DNA of 64,000 nucleotides from Bacillota bacterium. Lineage in GTDB: Bacteria > Bacillota > Sulfobacillia > Symbiobacteriales > ZC4RG38. The position numbers were made by a program, and so were the translations under genes. Numbering within the stretch: position 1 is the stretch's first letter; each line of letters begins with the position of its first letter. Under the pieces are notes generated by a model, which saw only the letters and a list, made by a program, of their open reading frames with translations, ran no database searches and was not told where the DNA came from. Positions 1 to 6,770 of this stretch are shown piece by piece. The DNA is taken from the NCBI GenBank assembly GCA_021890795.1, contig JAKKUO010000009.1:1-64000 (forward strand). The letters run 5' to 3'.

Positions 1-213
1 AGCCAGGAATTATCGCGGCCTTGGCAAGTCTGCATAATAAGTTGTATTCCGCCGGCCATGGACCGTCAAGCCTGGCCGGGATGCGGGGCGGTGGGTGAGG
101 CGGTGGGAGGCGGGGTGAAGCCCCGGCAGATGGTTATTTTGGAAACTAATCAGTTAAATAAGTTGCGCCGGCGTGTGGCCGTGTTACAATGAAAGTAAAC
201 GTGAGTAGGGAGC
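1..213. other. Leader region, no gene seen
   Basis: No coding region is recognisable here. A clearly AT-rich patch at about 130-165 precedes the first gene and is where its promoter probably lies. I could not place convincing -35 and -10 boxes at proper spacing, so no promoter is called. Confidence 0.4.
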
Positions 214-909
214 GTGACCGCTTTGGCCACGGCACCGGGCCCGTCCCGGGAACCTTCGACCCGCACCGAGATCATCACCCTGCTGCGCACGGCAGGGCCG
301 CTCACCGTCGCGGAGTTGGGGGAGCGGCTTGGGATCACCCACGTGGCGGTCCGCCGGCACCTCACCGCGCTGGAGCGGGACAACCTGGTGACCTCCCGGT
401 TGGCCCGCCAGCCCATGGGGCGCCCCACCCGGGTCTATTCCCTCACGGAGCAGGCCGAGGATCTGTTTCCGAAGAGGTACGGGGCCCTCAGCCTGGAGAT
501 CCTGGACTTCCTGGCGGAGCTGGACCCTGAACAGCGGCTGGTGGAGGAGTTCTTCGCCCGGCGGGGCCGGGAGATGGCCCAGCGGTACGGCCCGTACGTG
601 GCCTCTGGCCAGACCCTCCAGGAACGGGTCGCCCTGCTGACGGAGGTCCAGACGGCCAACGGCTACCTCGCGAGCTGGGAGCCCGGTCACGAGCCCGGCG
701 TCCTGGAACTCAAGGAGTTCAACTGCCCGGTCCATTCGGTCTCCCGGAAGTACCGCCACGCCTGCCGCCATGAACTGGAGTTCTTCAAGACGGTCCTGGG
801 TACGGACCAGGTGGAGCGGGTGGAGTGCATCGCGGAGGGCGGCACCTGCTGCCGGTACCGGATCCGTCTCGCCGGCGGGCTCCAGCCCGCCGGGGATGCC
901 AGCGCTTGA
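214..909 (+). CDS. SufR-like winged-helix transcriptional regulator with C-terminal cysteines
   Basis: Predicted DNA-binding regulator of the ArsR/DeoR-like class that includes the iron-sulfur sensor SufR. Residues about 15-80 form a winged helix (TVAELGERLGITHVAVRRHL is the helix-turn-helix). The C-terminal half holds Cys171, Cys184, Cys205, Cys212 and Cys213, and the C-x12-C spacing of the first pair resembles the cluster-binding cysteines of SufR, so an Fe-S or metal ligand role is inferred. The annotated start is GTG 214, but the AGGGAG at 207-212 is one base from it. TTG 223, ten bases downstream of that site, is a better-spaced start. No suf genes are next to it; the following gene is the HtrA-like protein 37 bases on. 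Target and ligand are unknown. Confidence 0.75.
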   Translation: MTALATAPGPSREPSTRTEIITLLRTAGPLTVAELGERLGITHVAVRRHLTALERDNLVTSRLARQPMGRPTRVYSLTEQAEDLFPKRYGALSLEILDFLAELDPEQRLVEEFFARRGREMAQRYGPYVASGQTLQERVALLTEVQTANGYLASWEPGHEPGVLELKEFNCPVHSVSRKYRHACRHELEFFKTVLGTDQVERVECIAEGGTCCRYRIRLAGGLQPAGDASA

Positions 910-946
910 GAGCCGGAAACAACTCCTGGATGTGGGGCGACGAGCC

Positions 947-1867
947 ATGGATCAGTGGTCGCGGGCCATTACCGAGGCCCTGGCCGCGATCCGTCCGGTG
1001 GTCGTCCACGTCACCGCGGTGGACCAGAAGGGCGTTACCACCGTGGGCACCGGCGTGGTCCTGGACAATTACCACGTGCTGACCAGCGGGCAGATCGCGG
1101 CCCGGGAAGACGCGTGCACGATCCGAACCTTTGAGGGAAAGAAATTTGAAGCCGACTGTATTGCCGTCGATCCCCTCTATTTCATCGCGGTGCTCCGGGT
1201 GAAGCACCGGTTGCCCGTCGATCCGCCCCGGATCACCCCCCGGTCGGAGATTCAGGTGGGCCGGACCGTCCTGGCGGTGGGGTACGCCCTGGGCCTGGAG
1301 CTGACCGCAAGCCAGGGAATCGTCACCGCCACGGACCACACGGTCTACCGGCCGGAGCGGTTCCCGGTGGACGGCCTGGTGGTGACCGATGCCAGCATCC
1401 ACCCGGGGAACACCGGTGGCCCCCTCATTGACCTGGAGGGGCGGATCCTGGGGCTCAACGGGGTCCAGTGGATGAACGGCCTGAGCCTGGCGGTCCGGTT
1501 CGACGTCGCGGCCCGGATTGCGAACCAGGTGATCGAGTACGGCGCGGCCACCCACCCCTGGTTGGGCTTCTTCGGCCAACCGGAGGTGGTCGACCCCACC
1601 CTGGTCAGCCTGCTGGAACTGCCCGCCGACCGGGGCGTGGTGGTCCAGTACCTGGACCAGAGCGGTCCCGGCGCCCGGGCCGGCCTTGAGGTGATGGACA
1701 TGGTGGTCCGGGTCGCAGGGGAGCCGGCGGTGCACGTGGGGCAGATCCGGCAGGTGCTGGCCACCCGGCGGCCGGGGGAGAAGGTCCCCCTGACCGTGCT
1801 CCGGGGCGGCAACCTGATCGACCTGGAGATCGAGGTGGAGGAGATCCCGCGGCTCCGGAAGAAGTGA
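947..1867 (+). CDS. HtrA/trypsin-fold protein with PDZ domain, catalytic triad lost
   Basis: 306 residues: a DegP/HtrA-like chymotrypsin fold (about 10-195) followed by one PDZ domain (about 205-300). Aligned by eye to the usual HtrA motifs, all three catalytic positions are changed. The His in the T-N-N-H-V motif is Gln49 (HVLTSGQI). The Asp in D-P-x-x-D-L-A-V-L is Phe79 (DPLYFIAVL). The Ser in GNSGG is Thr156 (GNTGG). No signal peptide or membrane anchor is visible, unlike most HtrA proteins, so it should be cytoplasmic. Peptide binding or scaffolding through the PDZ domain is an inference. The ATG at 947 is chosen because the fold starts just after it. Confidence 0.8.
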   Translation: MDQWSRAITEALAAIRPVVVHVTAVDQKGVTTVGTGVVLDNYHVLTSGQIAAREDACTIRTFEGKKFEADCIAVDPLYFIAVLRVKHRLPVDPPRITPRSEIQVGRTVLAVGYALGLELTASQGIVTATDHTVYRPERFPVDGLVVTDASIHPGNTGGPLIDLEGRILGLNGVQWMNGLSLAVRFDVAARIANQVIEYGAATHPWLGFFGQPEVVDPTLVSLLELPADRGVVVQYLDQSGPGARAGLEVMDMVVRVAGEPAVHVGQIRQVLATRRPGEKVPLTVLRGGNLIDLEIEVEEIPRLRKK

Positions 1868-2067
1868 CCGGCACCGCCGGGAGCGCAGGTGGGAGCACCG
1901 GTGCATCTGCGCTCTCCGGTCAGTTCCATTTATCCCCGCTTCTGGAAATAGAAGGAAAATCACCGCCGGTGGCGAACTCTGACCTGGACGGGGCTGCGGA
2001 ACGGGCTCTATCTGATCTTGCCCCGGGCAGAATCGCCCCGGTGGCCATCGGACCCGTGGGAGGGCTG

Positions 2068-2310
2068 ATGGCGGTCCGCCGGGCAACCCGAAGGGGGTGG
2101 TTGCCCATGTTCGGCCGCGGTCCTCTGGTGGCCCGGCTCCTCGGCCGGGACCAGCGGGGAAGCCAGACGGTGGAGTGGCTGGCCCTCTCCCTGGTGGTGC
2201 TGGCGCTGTTGGGGCTGTTCGCCCAGGCGGTCCGGAACCACGGGACCCTGCCCAGCAAGTTCACCGCCGCGGTCTCCCGCCTGATCGACCAGGCCGTGCC
2301 CAAAGACTAA
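2068..2310 (+). CDS. Flp/TadE-like small membrane protein
   Basis: 80-residue protein with a positively charged N-terminus, then DQRGSQTVEWLALSLVVLAL, which looks like the processed N-terminal segment of type IVb (Flp) pilins and TadE-like pseudopilins: a short basic leader, a Glu soon after the hydrophobic segment starts, and one transmembrane helix. Flp-type pilins carry GxxxxE(Y/F) at this position; here it is G-S-Q-T-V-E-W. No tad or flp assembly genes lie nearby. An alternative start is ATG 2107, preceded at good distance by GGGGGTGG. A strong terminator follows. Function is inferred from resemblance only. Confidence 0.55.
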   Translation: MAVRRATRRGWLPMFGRGPLVARLLGRDQRGSQTVEWLALSLVVLALLGLFAQAVRNHGTLPSKFTAAVSRLIDQAVPKD

Positions 2311-2336
2311 CCCGACCGCGGCGGGCGGGAGCGCGG

Positions 2337-2374
2337 GGCGAGGCGGAGCCGGGGCTCCGCCTCGCCGCCTTTTT
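2337..2374 (+). terminator. Rho-independent terminator
   Basis: 14-bp inverted repeat GGCGAGGCGGAGCC (2337-2350) / GGCTCCGCCTCGCC (2353-2366) followed closely by five T at 2370-2374. It ends the pilin-like gene on the plus strand. It also lies just past the stop of the convergent small peptide gene, but has no T-run in that direction. Confidence 0.85.
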
Positions 2375-2379
2375 GTCCG

Positions 2380-2502
2380 TCAGCAGCTGCCGTACGTCCG
2401 CCAGGTGCTCACGGTGCACTCGATGCCCACGGAGCCTGCCACGGCCGTGCCGGCCAGACAGAGCAGCACGGCTGCCGCCAGGATCACCACCCGCCGGATC
2501 AC
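2380..2502 (-). CDS. 40-residue exported peptide, candidate signalling peptide
   Basis: Unannotated small gene read on the minus strand. Its GTG start at 2502 overlaps the stop of the TPR gene as GTGA, the signature of translational coupling. AAAGGGGG lies eight bases before the start. The product has a basic N-terminus (MIRR), a hydrophobic core (VVILAAAVLLCLAGTA) and a likely signal-peptidase site AVA/GS after residue 22. This would release the 18-mer GSVGIECTVSTWRTYGSC, with Cys29 and Cys40 available for a disulfide or thiolactone. A TPR protein followed by a short exported peptide is the layout of Rap-Phr and other RRNPP cassettes in Firmicutes. The signalling role is an inference from this arrangement. 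Confidence 0.6.
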   Translation of the reverse strand: MIRRVVILAAAVLLCLAGTAVAGSVGIECTVSTWRTYGSC

Positions 2503-3575
2503 CGCTTCTGCCCCCTTTTCTGGGTTTTCTTGTCACCAATGTATAACGAAGGAAATCGTGGGGCGGTTCGCGGGCGGGGATCCGGTTCCTGGCTGGCGGC
2601 GGCCTCCCGGACCAGCAGCGACGGGCTGAGGTATGGCCCGATGTTGATGCCCTGGGCGAGGTAGGACCGGTCCAGGGCCTGTACCAGCTCCCGGCCGCCG
2701 ATCCGGATCAGCTCGCACATCAGGAAGGTTGCTTCGAACTCCAGGTCGTACTGCCGGGCGCCCAGGGCCAGGACCCGGGCGGAAAGGGCAAAACCAAGGG
2801 CATCCTCCAAGAAGCCCAGGGCCTGACTGGCCCGGGCCAGCAACATGTGGATCTCAAAAGCCAACCACGGCTCTTCTTGGCTAAGCTCCCGGGCCCGAAG
2901 CCCCAAAGACGTGGCCCGCCAGAAGCGTCCCCGGTCCAGGGCCCAGAGGCCCTGTTCCAGCAGGTAAAGGGCGACAACTCCGGGCCGTCCCCGGTGCGTT
3001 TGGGCGAATCCCTTGAGCAGATGCAAGAGCCCCGGCACCTCCCGGGGGGCCGCGGCCCGGGCTGAGGCCAGGAGCTGATGCCAGGTCAGGCAGGCGAAGC
3101 CAAGCTCCCCCTGGCTGAGAAAGCCGCTCAGCGCCCGGCGGAAGGCCGGTATCGCCTGGCTGTGGTGGTTCTCCATCTGCCAGGCCGCGCCGAGGTTGGC
3201 CCAAATCCGGGGCTGGAAGCGGGTCGCTTTCCGGTACCGATGCTCGTAAAGAAAGTAGTTGGAAAGGACCCGGCGGGCTTCTCTCGGCTCCCGGATGCTC
3301 AGGTGGCACTGGCCGAGTTCCAGGCAGAGGGTACCGACCAGGTCCCAGAGCCCCAGGTCCCGGGCCAGGTGGAGGGCCGACCGCCAGGCGGGCAGGGCGC
3401 CCACGGCATCGCCGACGTTGAACCGGGCGCAGGCTACCAGTCGATTCAGATGGGCCAGGTCCTCGGGCCGGTGCCCGCCCCGTTGCAGCAACTGCTCCGC
3501 AAGGTCCAGCGCCTTCTGATGCTGCCCGGTCTCCACCAACTCGATCAGGTAGTACAGGGCTTCGGGTGAAAGCAT
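2499..3575 (-). CDS. TPR-repeat protein, candidate Rap/RRNPP-type peptide receptor
   Basis: 358 residues, helical throughout, with several degenerate tetratricopeptide repeats (for example HQKALDLAEQLL, AVGALPAWRSALHLARDLG, HSQAIPAFRRALSGF, WLAFEIHMLLARASQALGF). There is no N-terminal helix-turn-helix, so it is closer in plan and length to Rap proteins than to PlcR or NprR. The tail (about 335-358) is basic and Pro-rich. Start ATG 3575 has an excellent ribosome site, AGGAGGGAGG, five bases upstream. The gene overlaps a 40-residue exported peptide gene by four bases at its 3' end, suggesting a receptor-peptide pair. The partner protein or promoter it would act on is unknown. Confidence 0.65.
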   Translation of the reverse strand: MLSPEALYYLIELVETGQHQKALDLAEQLLQRGGHRPEDLAHLNRLVACARFNVGDAVGALPAWRSALHLARDLGLWDLVGTLCLELGQCHLSIREPREARRVLSNYFLYEHRYRKATRFQPRIWANLGAAWQMENHHSQAIPAFRRALSGFLSQGELGFACLTWHQLLASARAAAPREVPGLLHLLKGFAQTHRGRPGVVALYLLEQGLWALDRGRFWRATSLGLRARELSQEEPWLAFEIHMLLARASQALGFLEDALGFALSARVLALGARQYDLEFEATFLMCELIRIGGRELVQALDRSYLAQGINIGPYLSPSLLVREAAASQEPDPRPRTAPRFPSLYIGDKKTQKRGQKR

Positions 3576-3678
3576 GGCGGCCTCCCTCCTGGACTGGGGT
3601 CGGAGGACGCCCCGTGGACGTCCTCTTGTAAGTACGGAGGGAGGCCGCCTGCGTGTTCGAAGGCTGGAACGGAATGAT

Positions 3679-3701
3679 CGATAGAGGATTTGAATCTATC
3701 G
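3679..3701. repeat. Inverted repeat between TPR and HEAT genes
   Basis: CGATAGA (3679-3685) and TCTATCG (3695-3701) form a perfect 7-bp inverted repeat with a 9-base centre, about 100 bases upstream of the TPR gene and just past the end of the HEAT gene. There is no T-run. It could be an operator for the TPR gene or a weak hairpin. Confidence 0.4.
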
Positions 3702-3708
3702 CCGCGGC

Positions 3709-5421
3709 TTATTGCTGCGGCTGCCGCTTCTTCAGCCGCGCCTTCAGGGCGACCTGCTGGAGATACTCCTCCAGGCCTTCGCCCTCCTGGGCCCGCTGCA
3801 GTTCCAGGATCTCCTGGGCCTTGAACGGGGAGTGGCCGAAGAGCTCCCACCGGGCGGTGTGGTTCCAGAGCTTCATCATGGCCTCCGTCAGTCGCTTCCC
3901 CGGCTCCATCCCGCCCGCCAGGGCCTGCTGCAGCCACTGCCGGAAGGCCGTCAGGGCCTCGGACTGGCCCCGCATCGCCCGCTGCAGCTCGGCGATCCGC
4001 TCCCGGGTGGCCAGTTCCTCGGGCAGGAGCCGGAGCAGCTCCTCGGCAGCTTCCTCCTCGTTGGAGTCCCAGGCCAGGTGGGCAAGGCCCCGGGCGGTCA
4101 GCGCCATCGCCCGCAGGGGGATGATGGCCGGGCCGATGCCCAGCTCCTCCCGGTGGGCCAAGATCTCCTCGACCTTGTCCACATCCCGCAGGGCAACGAT
4201 CCGGCCGGTGTGCACCGTGAAGCGGGGATCCGCCTTGATCGCCTGCCAGAGCGTCTCGGTGTCCGGAGGAGCCATCAGGCCGGCCAGAGAGACCGCGGCC
4301 ACCAGGTGTTCCAGGGTGAGGGCGCCGTAGAAGTGCAGGGCGCCGAAGCAGTAGTCCAGGTACCGGGCCAGGGTCGCCTCCGCCGGCCGCTCCAGGAGGG
4401 TGTCGGCCAGCCGCTGGATATGCTCGTAGACGTACCAGTCCACGGCCCCGGGGTCCTCCCGCTCCTTGCGCTCCAAGAGGTCCAGGGCTTCCTGCACCCA
4501 CTGCCGGCCCAGGTCCTGGACGCCGGCCTCCACCAGGGTGCGGGTCCCTTCCAACAGGTCCCCTTCCGGGTCGGTCTCCGCCGGCGGCGGCGCCGGGACG
4601 TTCGGGCGCTTGGCCCCCAGCCGGTGCAGGGCCGCGGCCAGGGTGGCGTATTCGGCCCGGTTGGCGGTGCCGGCGGTCAGTTCGTCCGCCACCAGGGGAG
4701 CCAGGGCGGGGTCGCCGTGGCGGCCGATGGCCCGGGCCAGGGCGATCCGCTCCGGGTGAGATGCCTCCTGCCAGGCCTCAGCGATCGCCTCCCGGACCGG
4801 GGCCTCCCGGGGCAGGCAGCCCAGGGCGGTGTACAACCCTTCCTTGAGGTGGGGATCCCGGGTGCGGCGGAGGGCCTCGGTGATCCCGGGCAGGGCGTCG
4901 GTGCCCATCCGCCCCAGGCTCTGGGCGGCAGCCTCCCGAATCTCCGGGTGCCCGGTGGCCAGGCCGGCCAGGAGCCAGGGGATCACCCGGGGATCGCCGG
5001 TCTCACCCAGCGCCGTGAGGGCCCCTACGGTCACCGCGACGTTCTCCAGTTCCCACTCCGGCTCTGCCAGGCTGCGGTCGACGACGGCCCGCAGCACGGG
5101 CAGGTCCTCCAGATGGGAGTCCGTCACTGTGTCGGCCCGGCTCAGCTCCGCCCGCAGCCGGGTCACCACTTCTTCCAGCCACAGCCGGCCGGGGAGGGTC
5201 TTGCGCAGGTTCGCGGACTCGTCAAAGGCGCGGAGGAGCTCTTCCGGCGGCAGCCCGGCCGCGTACTCCCGGGGCGATGCGCCGCCCAGGTCCGGAAGCG
5301 GCGTCCCGGCCCAGCGCTGGTAGAGCTCCTCCTGGCGCTCCAGTTCCGCGGCTCCGGCCAAGCCAGCGCTTTGCGCGGCCTTGCTAGCCAGAAAGTCCAT
5401 CCGTTCCGCCGAGATGGCCAT
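3709..5421 (-). CDS. HEAT-repeat protein of unknown role
   Basis: 570 residues. HEAT-like helical repeats occupy roughly residues 85-250 (GDPRVIPWLLAGLATGHPEIREAA, then a similar unit with GTDALPGITEALRRTRDPHLKEGL, and so on), followed by a helical C-terminal half ending in a basic KARLKKRQPQQ tail. No enzyme motif is visible. Such proteins are usually scaffolds. Start ATG 5421 is chosen over in-frame upstream codons because GGGAG lies nine bases before it and the upstream reading has no protein-like character. It is divergent from azlC, with a set of direct repeats between them. Confidence 0.7.
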   Translation of the reverse strand: MAISAERMDFLASKAAQSAGLAGAAELERQEELYQRWAGTPLPDLGGASPREYAAGLPPEELLRAFDESANLRKTLPGRLWLEEVVTRLRAELSRADTVTDSHLEDLPVLRAVVDRSLAEPEWELENVAVTVGALTALGETGDPRVIPWLLAGLATGHPEIREAAAQSLGRMGTDALPGITEALRRTRDPHLKEGLYTALGCLPREAPVREAIAEAWQEASHPERIALARAIGRHGDPALAPLVADELTAGTANRAEYATLAAALHRLGAKRPNVPAPPPAETDPEGDLLEGTRTLVEAGVQDLGRQWVQEALDLLERKEREDPGAVDWYVYEHIQRLADTLLERPAEATLARYLDYCFGALHFYGALTLEHLVAAVSLAGLMAPPDTETLWQAIKADPRFTVHTGRIVALRDVDKVEEILAHREELGIGPAIIPLRAMALTARGLAHLAWDSNEEEAAEELLRLLPEELATRERIAELQRAMRGQSEALTAFRQWLQQALAGGMEPGKRLTEAMMKLWNHTARWELFGHSPFKAQEILELQRAQEGEGLEEYLQQVALKARLKKRQPQQ

Positions 5422-5435
5422 GGCGACACGCTCCC

Positions 5436-5512
5436 AAGATGGGGTTCCGTCGGCTTGGTTCTGTCTCCTGGAAAGGTGGGAGTCCGAACACTTCAAAGGT
5501 GGGATTCCGTAA
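5436..5512. repeat. Three imperfect direct repeats between divergent genes
   Basis: Copies of an AAAGGTGGGATTCCGTAA-like unit at 5436-5450, 5472-5488 and 5495-5512. The last two are 23 bp apart, close to two helical turns. They lie directly upstream of the HEAT gene and ahead of azlC. Arrayed near-identical sites in a divergent intergenic region suggest a regulator-binding region; this is inference. Confidence 0.45.
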
Positions 5513-5654
5513 CCTATGTAACTTCGCAGTGACCGGGGCGGTTCCTGCTCCTCTCTCTCCGCCCGGCCGAACTGGAAATTGACAGCCATTGCCCAAGGTG
5601 ATAACTTGTAGTACATCAAGTTCGAATTCCAGTGCCGGAGGAGGTGGCCCCCCC

Positions 5655-6374
5655 CTGAGGCAGACGGCTCCCGTGACCTGGGAGGCGCCGGCGGGCTTTG
5701 TCGCGGGGGTCCGGGCGGCGGCCCCGGTGGTCCTGGGGTACCTGCCCCTCGGCTTTGCCTTCGGCGTACTGGCCCGGACCGGCGGCCTCTCGGTGCTGGA
5801 GATCGCCCTCATGTCCCTCCTGGTCTACGCTGGATCGGCCCAGTTCATCGGCGCCGGGATGCTGGCCGCGGGGGACCCGGCGGGGGCCATCGTCTCCACG
5901 ACCTTTCTGGTCAACCTCCGCCACTTGCTGATGAGCGCGGCCCTGGCCCCTTCCTTCCGGGGGATTCGCCCGGCGGTAGGGGCGCTGTTGGGCTTCGAAC
6001 TGACCGACGAGACCTTTGCGGTGGCGGCGGCCCATCTGCAGGGGCGACCGGCGGACCCCTGGTGGATGGCCGGCCTGAACCTCACCTCCCAGGCGGCCTG
6101 GCTCCTGGCCTCGGTGGCCGGCGGGATCTTCGGCCAGGCGATCCCGGACACCCGGGCCCTGGGGCTGGACTTTGCCCTGCCGGCGATGTTTGTCGCCCTG
6201 CTGGTGCTCCAGCTCGGCCCCCAGGAGGACCGGCGGGGCCGGGGGGTGCGGCTTCGGGTGGCCCTGGCCGCCGGGGTGCTGACGGTGGCCGCGGGACTTC
6301 TCATCCCCGGCCGCTGGAACGTGATCCTCGCCGCGGTGGCGGCCGCGGCCCTGGGGGTGTGGTGGGAGCGGTGA
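5655..6374 (+). CDS. azlC: AzlC-family branched-chain amino acid exporter, large subunit
   Basis: Membrane permease of the AzlC family, which with AzlD exports branched-chain amino acids and their analogues. The family block (AAPVVLGYLPLGFAFGVLA, then YAGSAQFIGAGM and NLRHLLMSAAL) and several hydrophobic helices are clear. The start is unusual. The only strong ribosome site, GGAGGAGGTGG at 5637-5647, sits seven bases before an in-frame CTG at 5655 and 25 bases before GTG 5673; upstream TTG 5589 and GTG 5598 have no such site. From 5655 the length is 239 residues, typical of AzlC. The stop overlaps the azlD start as GTGA. Confidence 0.85.
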   Translation: MRQTAPVTWEAPAGFVAGVRAAAPVVLGYLPLGFAFGVLARTGGLSVLEIALMSLLVYAGSAQFIGAGMLAAGDPAGAIVSTTFLVNLRHLLMSAALAPSFRGIRPAVGALLGFELTDETFAVAAAHLQGRPADPWWMAGLNLTSQAAWLLASVAGGIFGQAIPDTRALGLDFALPAMFVALLVLQLGPQEDRRGRGVRLRVALAAGVLTVAAGLLIPGRWNVILAAVAAAALGVWWER

Positions 6375-6700
6375 CCCTGGACCCGCAGGTGCTGCTGGTG
6401 ATCGGGGGGATGGCCCTGGTGACGGCCCTGCCCCGGATCCTGCCCCTGGTGCTGCTCTCCCGGTTTACCCTGCCCCGCTGGCTGATGCGGTGGCTGGCGT
6501 ACATCCCCGTGGCGGTGCTGGCTTCGCTCCTGGCCCGGGAGCTCGTGATACCGGAGGGCCGGCTCCTGGGGCTGGCGAACAACCTGGGGCTCTGGGCCAC
6601 CGTTCCGACCCTGGCGGTGGCCCTTCTCACCCGCAACCTGATGGCGACGGTGCTGACGGGCATCGCCGCCATGGCCCTGCTCCGGGCCCTGGTGGGCTGA
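6371..6700 (+). CDS. azlD: AzlD-family branched-chain amino acid exporter, small subunit
   Basis: 109-residue, four-helix membrane protein with the AzlD signature (TALPRILPLVLLSRFTLP near the N-terminus and LLTRNLMATVLTGI near the C-terminus). It is the obligate partner of AzlC. The GTG start at 6371 overlaps the azlC stop in a GTGA, indicating coupled translation; GTG 6362 in the same frame is an alternative. The pair sits alone without a dedicated regulator. Confidence 0.88.
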   Translation: MTLDPQVLLVIGGMALVTALPRILPLVLLSRFTLPRWLMRWLAYIPVAVLASLLARELVIPEGRLLGLANNLGLWATVPTLAVALLTRNLMATVLTGIAAMALLRALVG

Positions 6701-6770
6701 GGCGGGCACGGCAGGAGCATGCCGGAGGGTGGGGGCAGGACAGCAGGAGCAATCCGGAGGTGTGGACAGG

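Noticed and set aside
2261-2539. 92-residue minus-strand frame over the peptide gene
   Set aside because: Overlaps the terminator and is Arg/Gly/Pro-rich. The 40-codon frame next to it has a signal peptide and start-stop coupling and is preferred.
3712-5532. Plus-strand open frame of about 600 codons over the HEAT gene
   Set aside because: Composition is Gln/Gly/Arg/Pro-rich without any domain; the minus-strand protein has clear HEAT repeats.
5600-5650. AGTTCGAATTCC, resembling a tRNA T-arm
   Set aside because: No acceptor, D or anticodon arms can be paired around it.
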